Positions 24,911 through 32,936 of a stretch of 64,000 nt of DNA are shown here, one piece after another. The stretch lies in the NCBI RefSeq assembly GCF_018531465.1, contig NZ_JAHDTF010000022.1, forward strand, positions 1 to 64,000. Direction: 5' to 3'. A program made the position numbers and the translations under genes. Numbering within the stretch: the first letter of the stretch is position 1; each line of letters begins with the position of its first letter. The stretch comes from Sphaerisporangium fuscum (GTDB lineage Bacteria > Actinomycetota > Actinomycetes > Streptosporangiales > Streptosporangiaceae). The notes under the pieces are model-generated. The model saw only the letters and a program-made list of their open reading frames with translations. It searched no databases and was not told where the DNA came from.

Positions 24911-25951
24911 TCAGGCGGTGAGGTCCTTGATTTTTTCGATGAGTTTGAGGCGGTCCTGGTGGGTGCCGGCGATGGGGGTGACGTTGAGGGTGGTGACGCC
25001 GGATTCCTTGAGGGCGGCGAGGCGGTCGCGGATGAAGCCCTCGGATCCGATCAGAGACATCTTCTCCAGCAGTTCCATCGGGACGGCCGCCGCGGCCTCG
25101 TCCTTCTTGCCCTCCAGGTACAGGTCCTGGATGAGCTCGGCCTCCTTCTCGTAGCCGTACCGGCGGGCGAGGTCGTTGTAGAAGTTCCTGCCCTTGGCGC
25201 CCATGCCGCCGATGTACAGCGCGGCCATCGGGCGGCCGAACTCCAGCAGGCCCGAGACGTCGTCGCCGATGGCGAGGGTGGCCTGGGCGATGACGTCGAG
25301 CTCGCCGAGGTCCCCGGCGCGCTTGGCCCTGCCCGCCGCGAGCGAGGCGCCCCACACGTCGGCGGCCTTCTCGGGCACGTAGAAGATCGGCTCCCATCCC
25401 TCGGCCAGTTCGGCGGTCAGCTCGACGTTCTTCGGGCCGATGGCCGCGACGACGATGGGGATGCGCTCCCGCACCGGGTGGTTGATCAGCTTGAGGGGTT
25501 TGCCGAGGCCGGTGCCCCTGCCGGCCGGCAAGGGCAGCGTGTAGTGCTTGCCGTCGTACGTCAGCCGCTCCCGCCGCCACACCTTGCGGCAGATTTCGAT
25601 CACCTCGCGGGTGCGGCCCAGCGGCGCGTCGTACGGCACGCCGTGGAAGCCCTCGATGACCTGCGGGCCGGAGGCGCCGAGGCCGAGCACGAAACGACCG
25701 TCGGAGATGTGGTCCATGCCGGCGGCGGTCATGGCGAGCAGGGCCGGGGTGCGCGAGTAGATCGGCAGGATGCCGGAGGCGATCTGCAGCCGCTCGGTTC
25801 GCGCGGCGATGTAGCCCATCTGGCTCACCGCGTCGAAGGAGTAGGCCTCCGCGACGAAGACGATGTCGAGGCCGGCCTTCTCGTAGTCGGCCAGTTCGGC
25901 CACGGTCTCCTTGAACCCTCCGGCGTACTTGAGGGCCATGCCGATGCGCAT
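24911..25951 (-). CDS. F420-dependent LLM-class oxidoreductase
   Basis: A 346-aa TIM-barrel oxidoreductase of the luciferase-like family. The start MRIGMALKYAGGFKETV, then VFVAEAYSFDAVSQMGYIAA, LGASGPQVIEGFHGVPYD and the C-terminal IGSEGFIRDRLAALKESGV place it among F420-dependent LLM enzymes (TIGR03559-like). It should use deazaflavin F420H2 rather than FMN; the substrate is unknown. It lies 58 bp downstream of the mobA-like gene on the same strand. ATG 25951 fits the family start. Confidence 0.88.
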   Translation of the reverse strand: MRIGMALKYAGGFKETVAELADYEKAGLDIVFVAEAYSFDAVSQMGYIAARTERLQIASGILPIYSRTPALLAMTAAGMDHISDGRFVLGLGASGPQVIEGFHGVPYDAPLGRTREVIEICRKVWRRERLTYDGKHYTLPLPAGRGTGLGKPLKLINHPVRERIPIVVAAIGPKNVELTAELAEGWEPIFYVPEKAADVWGASLAAGRAKRAGDLGELDVIAQATLAIGDDVSGLLEFGRPMAALYIGGMGAKGRNFYNDLARRYGYEKEAELIQDLYLEGKKDEAAAAVPMELLEKMSLIGSEGFIRDRLAALKESGVTTLNVTPIAGTHQDRLKLIEKIKDLTA

Positions 25952-26009
25952 CCCGCGTCCTTCCCGTCCAAGGCAAACCGAATGATGTTCCAGTTACTGG
26001 CAAGTAAGG

Positions 26010-26630
26010 CTATCGACTCGCGCTCCCCCGGCCAACCCCCGGCACCCCGATCTCCGACAGCCGCGCGAGATCGTCCGGCGTGTCGATGTCGGCGGGGTCT
26101 CCCACGTCGTCGCAGGGCACCGGCGTGACGAGGGCGGGGTGCGCGCGCAGGAAGGCGCGGGCGCCCACATCGCCGGTCGCGAGCCCGGCGACCTCGCCGA
26201 AGTGTTCCCTGCCGATCAGCACGGGATTGCGCGGCGCGCCTCCGTACGTCGCCACCGCCACCCCGGCGCCGTCCCGCCGCGCGCGCACCAGGCGCCGTAC
26301 GGCCTCCGCGCCGATGAGCGGCTGGTCGGCCAGGGCGATCACGACCGCCTCCGCGGAGGGCGGCACGGCCGACAGCCCCGCCCGCAGGGACGACCCCATG
26401 CCGGTCGCCCAGTCGGGGTTGCCCACGGTGATCGCGTCCGGAACCTGGACGGTGACCGCGCCGAGGACCACCACGACCGGCGAGCACCCGCCCTCGGCCA
26501 GCAGGCGCGCCCCGCGGTCGACCAGGCGTTCTCCCCTGAACTCGACGGCCGCCTTGGGCACGCCGAGCCGGGATCCCCCGCCCGCCGCGAGCAGCAGCCC
26601 CGCGCAGGACGGCCCGGCCACCGTGCTCAC
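26010..26630 (-). CDS. MobA-like nucleotidyltransferase (molybdenum cofactor)
   Basis: A 206-aa NTP-transferase of the MobA/MocA type: GLLLAAGGGSRLGVPKA at the start, ADQPLIG in the middle, GAPRNPVLIGREHF, and VPCDDVGDPADIDTPDDL at the end. It probably adds CMP or GMP to molybdopterin (MocA/CoxI-associated type makes the cytosine dinucleotide used by xanthine-dehydrogenase-like enzymes). The GTG start overlaps the xdhC stop as GTGA. The chain of coxD-coxE-xdhC-mobA genes supports a role in molybdenum hydroxylase maturation. Confidence 0.85.
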   Translation of the reverse strand: MSTVAGPSCAGLLLAAGGGSRLGVPKAAVEFRGERLVDRGARLLAEGGCSPVVVVLGAVTVQVPDAITVGNPDWATGMGSSLRAGLSAVPPSAEAVVIALADQPLIGAEAVRRLVRARRDGAGVAVATYGGAPRNPVLIGREHFGEVAGLATGDVGARAFLRAHPALVTPVPCDDVGDPADIDTPDDLARLSEIGVPGVGRGSASR

Positions 26631-27844
26631 CCCTGCTCGCTTTCGGAGGCAGCTCCGGGACGGCGCGATCCGCCGTCCCCGACCTCTTGGGGCCGGTACG
26701 GCGTGCCGTCCCCGCTCTCGTTCCCGGATGCCGGCGGCGGACCGGCGTGGTCGGAGCCGTGGATGCGCCCGCTGGTCTCGGTGAGGGCCATGCCGGAGCC
26801 ACCCCAGCGGAGCTGGATGAGCTCGGCGGCGATCGACACCGCGGTCTCCTCCGGGGTGCGGGCGCCGAGGTCGAGGCCGATCGGCGAACGCAGCCGCGCC
26901 AGCTCCCGCTCCGGCACCCCGGCCTCCCGCAGCCGTTCGAGCCGGTCGGCGTGGGTGCGGCGCGAGCCCATGGCGCCGATGTACCCCGCGCGGGTGCGCA
27001 GGGCCACCTCCAGCAGGGGGACGTCGAACTTCGGGTCGTGGGTGAGCACGCAGATCACCGTGCGCTCGTCGACCGGGGTGACGGCGAGGTAGTCGTGCGG
27101 CCATTTCACGACGACCTCGTCGGCGTCGGGGAAGCGCTTGGAGGTGGCGAACACCGGGCGGGCGTCGCAGACCACCACGTGGTACCCGAGGAACTTGCCG
27201 ATCCGCGCGACGGCGGCGGCGAAGTCGATCGCGCCGAAGACCAGCATGCGCGGCGGCGGGGCGAAGGAGTGGACGAAGACGGCGAGGTCGTCCAGCCGCC
27301 GCTCGCCCTCTGGACCGTACCGCCGTACGCCGGTGAGCCCCTGGGCGAGCATGCCGCGGGCGTCGTCGTCGACGGCGTCGTCGAGCCGGGCCACGCCGAG
27401 GGACCCGGCCGAGCCTCCCGGCCAGATGACCCGCCGCGTCCCCACCCGCCCGGGGACGGAGACGACGGTCGCCACGGCGACCGGCTCCCGCCGGCGCACC
27501 GACGCGGCGATCGCGCCGAGCTCGGGGAACGTCTTCCTCGACACCGGCTCGACGAGGACGTCGATGATGCCCCCGCAGGTCAGGCCGACGGAGAACGCGT
27601 CGTCGTCGCTGACGCCGTACCGCTGCAGCACCGGACGGCCGTCCACGACGACCTGCCGGGCCAGCTCGTACACCGCCCCCTCCACGCAGCCGCCCGACAC
27701 GCTGCCCACCGCCTCCTCGCCGAGGACGGCCATGGAGGCGCCGGGCGGCCTCGGGGCGCTGCGGAAGGTCTCCACGACGGTGGCCAGGCCGAAACTCTCG
27801 CCGTCCTCCCACCACCGGACGATCTGCGACAGCACGTCACGCAT
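26627..27844 (-). CDS. XdhC/CoxI family maturation factor
   Basis: A 405-aa protein. The N-terminal XdhC/CoxI domain (residues about 15-85) has ATVVETFRSAPRPPGASMAV and GSVSGGCVEGAVYELA, with a Cys proposed to take part in sulfuration, plus LTCGG. The C-terminal Rossmann domain carries MLVFGAIDFAAAVARIGKFL and YIGAMGSRRTHADRLERL. XdhC proteins bind molybdenum cofactor and aid its sulfuration and insertion into xanthine dehydrogenase or CO dehydrogenase. The last 55 or so residues are a Gly/Ser/Pro-rich extension. It overlaps coxE by 8 bp and mobA by 4 bp. Confidence 0.9.
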   Translation of the reverse strand: MRDVLSQIVRWWEDGESFGLATVVETFRSAPRPPGASMAVLGEEAVGSVSGGCVEGAVYELARQVVVDGRPVLQRYGVSDDDAFSVGLTCGGIIDVLVEPVSRKTFPELGAIAASVRRREPVAVATVVSVPGRVGTRRVIWPGGSAGSLGVARLDDAVDDDARGMLAQGLTGVRRYGPEGERRLDDLAVFVHSFAPPPRMLVFGAIDFAAAVARIGKFLGYHVVVCDARPVFATSKRFPDADEVVVKWPHDYLAVTPVDERTVICVLTHDPKFDVPLLEVALRTRAGYIGAMGSRRTHADRLERLREAGVPERELARLRSPIGLDLGARTPEETAVSIAAELIQLRWGGSGMALTETSGRIHGSDHAGPPPASGNESGDGTPYRPQEVGDGGSRRPGAASESEQG

Positions 27845-28928
27845 GGGACAGCCTTTCCGCGAGCTCCTCGAAGGCGGCCAGGCTGTGCCCGGCGACGAAC
27901 GCCCCGACGTGGGGCAGCGCCGCCCGCATGCCCCCGGTCAGCGGCTGGTAGCCCTCCTGTCCCTTGTGGGGGTTCACCCAGATCACCCGGTGGGCGAGCC
28001 TCGACAGCCTGGCCATCTGCCGCCCCAGGAGGGACGGGTCGCCGCGTTCCCACCCGTCGGAGGCGATCACGACGACGGCGCCGCGCACGCCGGACCGCCG
28101 GTCGAGGAACTCCTTGAGCTCCTCGCCGAGGCGGGTGCCTCCGCTCCAGTCGGGGATCGCGGCCGAGACCTCGCGCATCGCCCTGGCGGGGTCGCGGTGG
28201 CGCAGCTGCGCGGTGACGCGGGTGAGCCGGGTGCCCACGCTGAAGACCTCGGTGGCGCGCGCATCGCAGCGGACCAGCGCGTGGGCGAACCGTAGCAGCG
28301 TGTCGGCGTAGGGGGCCATCGAGCCGCTGACGTCGACCAGCAGGACGACGTGGCGCGGGCGCACCCTGCGGGCCTTGCGGCGCAGGCGGGCCGTCTCGCC
28401 GCCCCGGCGCAGGGTCTCCCTGATCGTGCGGCGCGTGTCGAGCCGGCCCCGGTGGGCGGGGGCGAAGCGGCGGGAGCGGCGCTGCTCCCTGCCCGCCCGC
28501 AGGATCGCGAGCAGGCGGTGGACCTCGGCGAGCTCGGCCGCCGTCAGGCGGGCGACGTCGCGCTGCCGGAGCACCTCGGTGGTGCTCGCGGTGGCGGCCA
28601 CCGGCTCGCGTTCCGCGCTCTCGCGCCCGCTCTCGCCGCCGGGCGAGAGGGTGTGGCGGGTGACGGTCACCACCGGGACGGGGGTACGGCGGGTGGCGGC
28701 GGGCCGCTCGCCGCCGAAGTAGGCCGTGAAGCAGCGGTCGTACCGCGGGATGTCGTCCGGCCCCGCGCACAGGGTGAGGCGGCCCGCCCAGTAGACGGCG
28801 TGGCGGTCGGCGGCGCCGAGATGGGTCAGGGCGCGCAGGAAGCTCTGGGTGCGCTCATGGCAGGCCACGACCCCGGCCGCCCGCAGCGTGCGGACGAAGC
28901 CGGTCATCGTCGCGACGACGTCAGCCAT
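27837..28928 (-). CDS. CoxE-like von Willebrand A domain protein
   Basis: A 363-aa protein with a C-terminal vWA domain. The MIDAS motif DVSGSM is in HVVLLVDVSGSMAPYA, and the second MIDAS parts SGGTRLG and IASDGWERGD follow. The N-terminal half has the CoxE-like sequence TGFVRTLRAAGV. CoxE acts with the AAA+ ATPase CoxD in assembling the copper-molybdenum site of CO dehydrogenase. ATG 28928 is preceded by GGAG at 8 nt and gives the family-type start MADVVATMTGFV; an in-frame GTG lies at 28964. It is 65 bp downstream of the CoxD-like gene. Confidence 0.85.
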   Translation of the reverse strand: MADVVATMTGFVRTLRAAGVVACHERTQSFLRALTHLGAADRHAVYWAGRLTLCAGPDDIPRYDRCFTAYFGGERPAATRRTPVPVVTVTRHTLSPGGESGRESAEREPVAATASTTEVLRQRDVARLTAAELAEVHRLLAILRAGREQRRSRRFAPAHRGRLDTRRTIRETLRRGGETARLRRKARRVRPRHVVLLVDVSGSMAPYADTLLRFAHALVRCDARATEVFSVGTRLTRVTAQLRHRDPARAMREVSAAIPDWSGGTRLGEELKEFLDRRSGVRGAVVVIASDGWERGDPSLLGRQMARLSRLAHRVIWVNPHKGQEGYQPLTGGMRAALPHVGAFVAGHSLAAFEELAERLSHA

Positions 28929-28993
28929 GGCGGCCGCTCCGGTCGCGGGGGCGGGCCTGGTCACCGGCGGCGGTCACGGGGCGCGGCGAGAGG

Positions 28994-29887
28994 TCAGCCA
29001 TGGCGGAGGAGTCCCTTCTGAAGGACGCTCTCCTGGTCCTCGCGGTACTTCAGGACGGCGCCGAGGGTGGCGGCGGCCAGGTCGGGGTCGAGGTCGCGGG
29101 CGCCGAGGGTGAGCAGGGCCTCGGCCCAGTCGAGGGTCTCGGCGACACCGGGCGGTTTGAGCAGGTCGGCGGCGCGCAGGCGCTCGGCGGCGCGGGCCAC
29201 CTGCCCCGCGAGCGACTCGGTGCACTCGGGCAGCCGCCGCAGCAGGATCGCGACCTCCCGGTCGAAGCTCGGATGCTCCAGCCAGTGGTAGAGGCAGCGC
29301 CGTTTGAGGGCGTCGTGCACGTCGCGGGTGCGGTTGGACGTCACCACGACGACCGGCGGGGTTTCGGCGCTGATGGTGCCGAGCTCGGGGATGGAGATCG
29401 TGAAGTCGGACAGCACCTCCAGCAGGAACGCCTCGAACTCGTCGTCGGCCCGGTCGATCTCGTCGACGAGCAGCACCGCGGGCCGGGTCTCCAGGGCTTT
29501 CAGCAGGGGGCGGGCGATGAGGAACCGCCGGTCGTACAGCTCGCCCTCCAGCCGCGCGGCCTCGCCGGCTCCCGTGGCGCCGGTGGCCTCGGCGGCCTTG
29601 AGGTGCAGCAGCTGGCGGGCGAAGTCCCAGTCGTAGAGGGCCTGGGCGGCGTCGAGGCCCTCGTAGCACTGCAGGCGGATGAGCGGCGCGCCGAGGACGG
29701 CGGCGAGGGTCTTGGCCAGTTCGGTCTTGCCGACCCCGGCCTCTCCTTCGAGGAAGAGCGGCCGGCCCATCTTCAGCGCGAGGAAGCAGGCGGTCGCCAG
29801 CCCTTCGTCGGCGAGGTAGGCGTGCTCGCCCAGCAGCTCGGCGAGCGTGGCGGGAGTGGCGATCTCACGCTGGGTCCTGTCCTGCAC
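28994..29887 (-). CDS. CoxD/MoxR-type AAA+ ATPase
   Basis: A 297-aa AAA+ ATPase. Walker A is GEAGVGKTELAKTLAAVL, then QCYEGLDAAQALYDWDF (hallmark of the CoxD subgroup), Walker B VLLVDEIDRADDEFEAFLLE, sensor VVVTSNRTRDVHDALKRRCL. In Oligotropha the related CoxD unfolds the CoxL active site for metal insertion. It heads a cluster with vWA, XdhC and MobA-like genes, all on the minus strand. It is distinct from the MoxR at 2278-3351, which has NPIEMEGTYP instead of SNRTRDVHDAL. Confidence 0.9.
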   Translation of the reverse strand: MQDRTQREIATPATLAELLGEHAYLADEGLATACFLALKMGRPLFLEGEAGVGKTELAKTLAAVLGAPLIRLQCYEGLDAAQALYDWDFARQLLHLKAAEATGATGAGEAARLEGELYDRRFLIARPLLKALETRPAVLLVDEIDRADDEFEAFLLEVLSDFTISIPELGTISAETPPVVVVTSNRTRDVHDALKRRCLYHWLEHPSFDREVAILLRRLPECTESLAGQVARAAERLRAADLLKPPGVAETLDWAEALLTLGARDLDPDLAAATLGAVLKYREDQESVLQKGLLRHG

Positions 29888-29941
29888 TCCCTCAGGTTAC
29901 GTCTCGGGCGGCGCGAGGTCCCTGGTGTGATCGGCCGAGGA

Positions 29942-30262
29942 TCATTTCCGGGCGTCGAAGATGATCTCCACCCGGCGGTTCCTGGCCTGGTTCCGCTTCA
30001 CGGGGTGGCCGTCCATGATGTCGGGCAGCTGGGGCCGTCTCTCGCCGAAGCCTCTGACCTGGAGGGTCACCCCCGGGAGCCTGCTCTGGAGGGCCTCGCG
30101 AACGGCCTGGGCCCGCCTCAGGGACAGGGCGTCGGTGTAGGCGCCGGTGCCCTGGTCGTCGGTGTGGCCCTCCACCCTGACCGCCCCGCCGGCCGACTCG
30201 GCCTGGATCTCGGCCGCGACCCGCAGCAGCCTCCGCGTCGCGCGCAAGGATCCCGCCGGGCA
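29942..30262 (-). pseudogene. OmpA-domain C-terminal remnant, N-terminus lost
   Basis: The frame encodes most of an OmpA peptidoglycan-binding domain: LRVAAEIQAESAGGAVRVEG, then HTDDQGTGAYTDALSLRRAQ, VRGFGERRP and KRNQARNRRVEIIFDARK with the usual NRRVEI signature. The strand with FDFDSA-type sequence, signal peptide and linker that should precede it are missing: upstream of about 30262 the sequence no longer matches and becomes the promoter region of the divergent ssu operon. No start codon or ribosome site fits. I read it as a truncated remnant; a short real protein from an unusual start is less likely. Confidence 0.65.
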
Positions 30263-30271
30263 AGAAACCCA

Positions 30272-30300
30272 TTGACTTGGTAGGTAATAGGGATAATTAT
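30272..30300 (+). promoter_or_regulatory. Candidate promoter of the ssu operon
   Basis: TTGACT (30272-30277) and AATTAT (30295-30300) with a 17-bp spacer lie in an AT-rich island 40 bp before ssuC. Other registers of the -10 (ATAATT) are possible. Confidence 0.5.
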
Positions 30301-30339
30301 CGACGTACGCGTCACGCCGAGGTCTGCGAGGTTCCCCCG

Positions 30340-31203
30340 ATGCCCCCTCCCGTACTCGACGTCCAGGCGCCCGCCGAGGCCACCGGGCCCGCGGGCGCGT
30401 CCTCCCCCGGCCCGCCGCACCACCGGCCCTCCCGCCCACCCGGGCGTGCCGGAGCGTGGCGACGCTGGCTCAGCCCGCTGGCGGTCGTCGCCCTCTGGCA
30501 GGCGGCCAGCAGCACCGGCCTGCTGCCCCAGCGTCTCCTCGCCGCCCCCGCCACCGTCGCCGTGACCGCCGCGGACCTGATCGCCGACGGCACGCTGCCC
30601 ACCGCGATCGCCGTCTCCCTCCAGCGGGTGGCGGCCGGCTTCGTCCTCGGCGGGCTCGCGGGCCTGCTGCTCGCGCTGGCCGCCGGGCTGAGCCGGGCGG
30701 GCGAGAACGCCGTCGACCCGATCATGCAGATGCTCCGCGCCCTGCCGTTCTTCGGCCTGATCCCGCTGTTCATCCTGTGGTTCGGCATCGGCGAGGCGCC
30801 CAAGGTGACCCTGGTGGCGCTCGCGGTGTCCTTCCCGCTGTACCTCAACACCTTCGCCGGCATCCGCGGGGTGGACGCCAAGCTGGCCGAGCTCGGGCGC
30901 ACCCTCAAGCTGGGCCGGGCCGCCCTGGTGCGCCACATCGTGCTGCCGGGGGCGCTCCCCCAGACGCTGGTCGGCCTGCGGCAGAGCCTCGGCGTGGCCT
31001 GGCTGGCGCTCATCGTCGCCGAGCAGGTCAACGCCGACGCCGGACTCGGATTCATGATCAATGACGCCCGCGAGTTCCTGCGGACGGACGTGATCGTCGT
31101 GGGGCTGCTGGTCTACAGCGGCCTCGGCCTGCTCACCGACGCCGTCGTACGGCTGCTGGAAAGGAGGGCCCTGGCATGGCGACGCGGCTTCCTCGGCGGG
31201 TAG
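30340..31203 (+). CDS. ssuC: Sulfonate ABC transporter permease, SsuC type
   Basis: A 287-aa permease with a Pro-rich N-terminus and about six membrane helices (PLAVVALWQAASS, RVAAGFVLGGLAGLLLALAA). The EAA loop is ELGRTLKLGRAALVRHIVLP, and GLRQSLGVAWLALIVAEQVN is typical SsuC/TauC. It should import alkanesulfonates with SsuA and SsuB. ATG 30340 has GAGG 8 nt upstream; the frame is open from 30277 but inside the predicted promoter. The order ssuC-ssuB-ssuA-ssuD forms one operon. Confidence 0.88.
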   Translation: MPPPVLDVQAPAEATGPAGASSPGPPHHRPSRPPGRAGAWRRWLSPLAVVALWQAASSTGLLPQRLLAAPATVAVTAADLIADGTLPTAIAVSLQRVAAGFVLGGLAGLLLALAAGLSRAGENAVDPIMQMLRALPFFGLIPLFILWFGIGEAPKVTLVALAVSFPLYLNTFAGIRGVDAKLAELGRTLKLGRAALVRHIVLPGALPQTLVGLRQSLGVAWLALIVAEQVNADAGLGFMINDAREFLRTDVIVVGLLVYSGLGLLTDAVVRLLERRALAWRRGFLGG

Positions 31204-31237
31204 CCGGCACGGGAACGCCCCGAACGGAGGGCCGGCC

Positions 31238-31951
31238 ATGACCGTACCCGTGGCCGGGGTCCGCGGGCTCACCCGGCGGTTCGGGGAGCGGATCGTCCTC
31301 GACGGGCTCGACCTGGACATCACCGGCGGCGAGTTCATCGCCCTGCTCGGCCGCAGCGGCTCGGGCAAGTCGACCCTGCTGCGCGCCCTCGCCGGGCTCG
31401 ACGGCGGCGCCGAGGGCGTGGTGGAGGTGACCGGCTCGGTGGCCGTCGCCTTCCAGGAGCCGCGCCTGGTGCCCTGGAAGCGGGTGGCCGCCAACGTCGC
31501 CCTCGGCCTCACCGCGCCGGACGCCGCCGTCCGCGCCGGCCGAGCCCTGGAGGAGGTCGGGCTCGCGGCGCGGGCGGACGCCTGGCCGCTGACGCTGTCG
31601 GGCGGCGAGGCGCAGCGGGCGAGCCTGGCCCGCGCGCTGGTGCGGGAGCCGGAGCTGCTCCTGCTCGACGAGCCGTTCAGCGCGCTGGACGCGCTCACCC
31701 GCATCACCGTCCACCAGCTGGTGCTGCAGCTGTGGCGGGCCCACCGCCCGGCCGTGCTGCTGGTGACCCACGACGTCGACGAGGCGCTGCTCCTGGCCGA
31801 CCGCGTGCTCGTGCTCTCCGAGGGGCGGATCGCCCATGAGGCCGCGATCACCGCGCCGCGGCCCCGGCACCGCGACCACCCCGAGCTCCTCGCCCTGCGC
31901 ACCCGCCTGCTCGCCGCGCTCGGCGTCGTCGTCCCGCAGGAGGCATCATGA
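31238..31951 (+). CDS. ssuB: Sulfonate ABC transporter ATPase, SsuB type
   Basis: A 237-aa ATPase. Walker A GRSGSGKSTLLRALAGLDGG, Q-loop VAFQEPRLVPWKRV (characteristic of SsuB/TauB), signature LSGGEAQRASLARAL, Walker B LLLLDEPFSALDALTR, H-loop THDVDEAL. A GGAGGG site lies 9 nt before the ATG. The stop overlaps ssuA as ATGA. Confidence 0.92.
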   Translation: MTVPVAGVRGLTRRFGERIVLDGLDLDITGGEFIALLGRSGSGKSTLLRALAGLDGGAEGVVEVTGSVAVAFQEPRLVPWKRVAANVALGLTAPDAAVRAGRALEEVGLAARADAWPLTLSGGEAQRASLARALVREPELLLLDEPFSALDALTRITVHQLVLQLWRAHRPAVLLVTHDVDEALLLADRVLVLSEGRIAHEAAITAPRPRHRDHPELLALRTRLLAALGVVVPQEAS

Positions 31952-32934
31952 TCACCAGAATGGCCCGGCTCCTCGGGGCGCTCGGCCTCACGGCACTGCT
32001 GGCCGCCTGCGCCGGCACCTCCCGGGCCTCGTCGGCGGAGGGTCCGGCGTCCGGCGTCGTCCTGCGCGTCGGCGACCAGAAGGCCGGGTCCCAGACGCTG
32101 CTGGCGGCGGCGGGCGAGCTCGGCAAGCTGCCGTACAAGGTCACCTGGGCGCAGTTCACCTCCGGGCCCCCGCTGCTGGAGGCCCTGAACGCCGGGAGCG
32201 TGGACGTCGGCGGGGTCGGCAACACGCCGCCGATCTTCGCCGCCGCGGCCGGATCGAAGATCAGGATCGTCGCGGCCGACCGGCAGAGGGGCGACAGCTC
32301 GGCGATCCTCGTGCCGTCCGGGACGGCGATCACGTCCCCCGCCCAGCTCAAGGGGAAGCGGGTCGCGGTCGCCAAGGGCAGCTCCGCCCACTACCACCTG
32401 CTGGCCGTGCTGAAGAAGGAGAACCTCTCCTTCGCGGACATCACCGTGAGCTACCTGCAGCCCGCCGACGCCCTGGCCGCGTTCACCTCCGGGCGCGTCG
32501 ACGCCTGGGCCATCTGGGAGCCGTACAGCTCGCAGGCGCGGCTGCGGAACGGCGCCAAGGTGCTCGTCGGCGGCAACGGCTACGTCAACGGCTACGGCTT
32601 CCAGGTGGCCGGCCAGGCCGCGCTCGCCGACCCGGCCAAGACGGCGGCGATCCGCGACTACCTCACCCGCCTGGAGCGGGCCAAGCTGTGGGCCAACACC
32701 CACCAGGGCGAGTGGGCGAAGGTGTGGTCGAAGGAGACGGGCCTGCCGCTGGAGGTGGCCGCCGCCGCCACGGCCAACCGCGTCACCACGCCCGTGCCGA
32801 TCGACGACGCCCTCCTCGCCTCCGAACAGCAGATGGCCGACGCGTTCACCGCCGCGGGCCTGATCCCCGGCACGATCACCTTCGCCGGTTTCGCCGACCG
32901 CCGGTTCAACGACCTCGTGAAGAAGGACACCTGA
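31948..32934 (+). CDS. ssuA: Sulfonate-binding lipoprotein, SsuA type
   Basis: A 328-aa binding protein with a lipoprotein signal (LLAAC at about residue 21). The mature part matches the SsuA family: VLRVGDQKAGSQTLLAAAGE, TWAQFTSGPPLLEALNAGSV, DVGGVGNTPPIFAAAAGSKI, and VDAWAIWEPYSSQARL. Such proteins bind aliphatic sulfonates outside the cell. ATG overlaps ssuB; ssuD begins 3 nt after its stop. Confidence 0.9.
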   Translation: MITRMARLLGALGLTALLAACAGTSRASSAEGPASGVVLRVGDQKAGSQTLLAAAGELGKLPYKVTWAQFTSGPPLLEALNAGSVDVGGVGNTPPIFAAAAGSKIRIVAADRQRGDSSAILVPSGTAITSPAQLKGKRVAVAKGSSAHYHLLAVLKKENLSFADITVSYLQPADALAAFTSGRVDAWAIWEPYSSQARLRNGAKVLVGGNGYVNGYGFQVAGQAALADPAKTAAIRDYLTRLERAKLWANTHQGEWAKVWSKETGLPLEVAAAATANRVTTPVPIDDALLASEQQMADAFTAAGLIPGTITFAGFADRRFNDLVKKDT

Positions 32935-32936
32935 CC

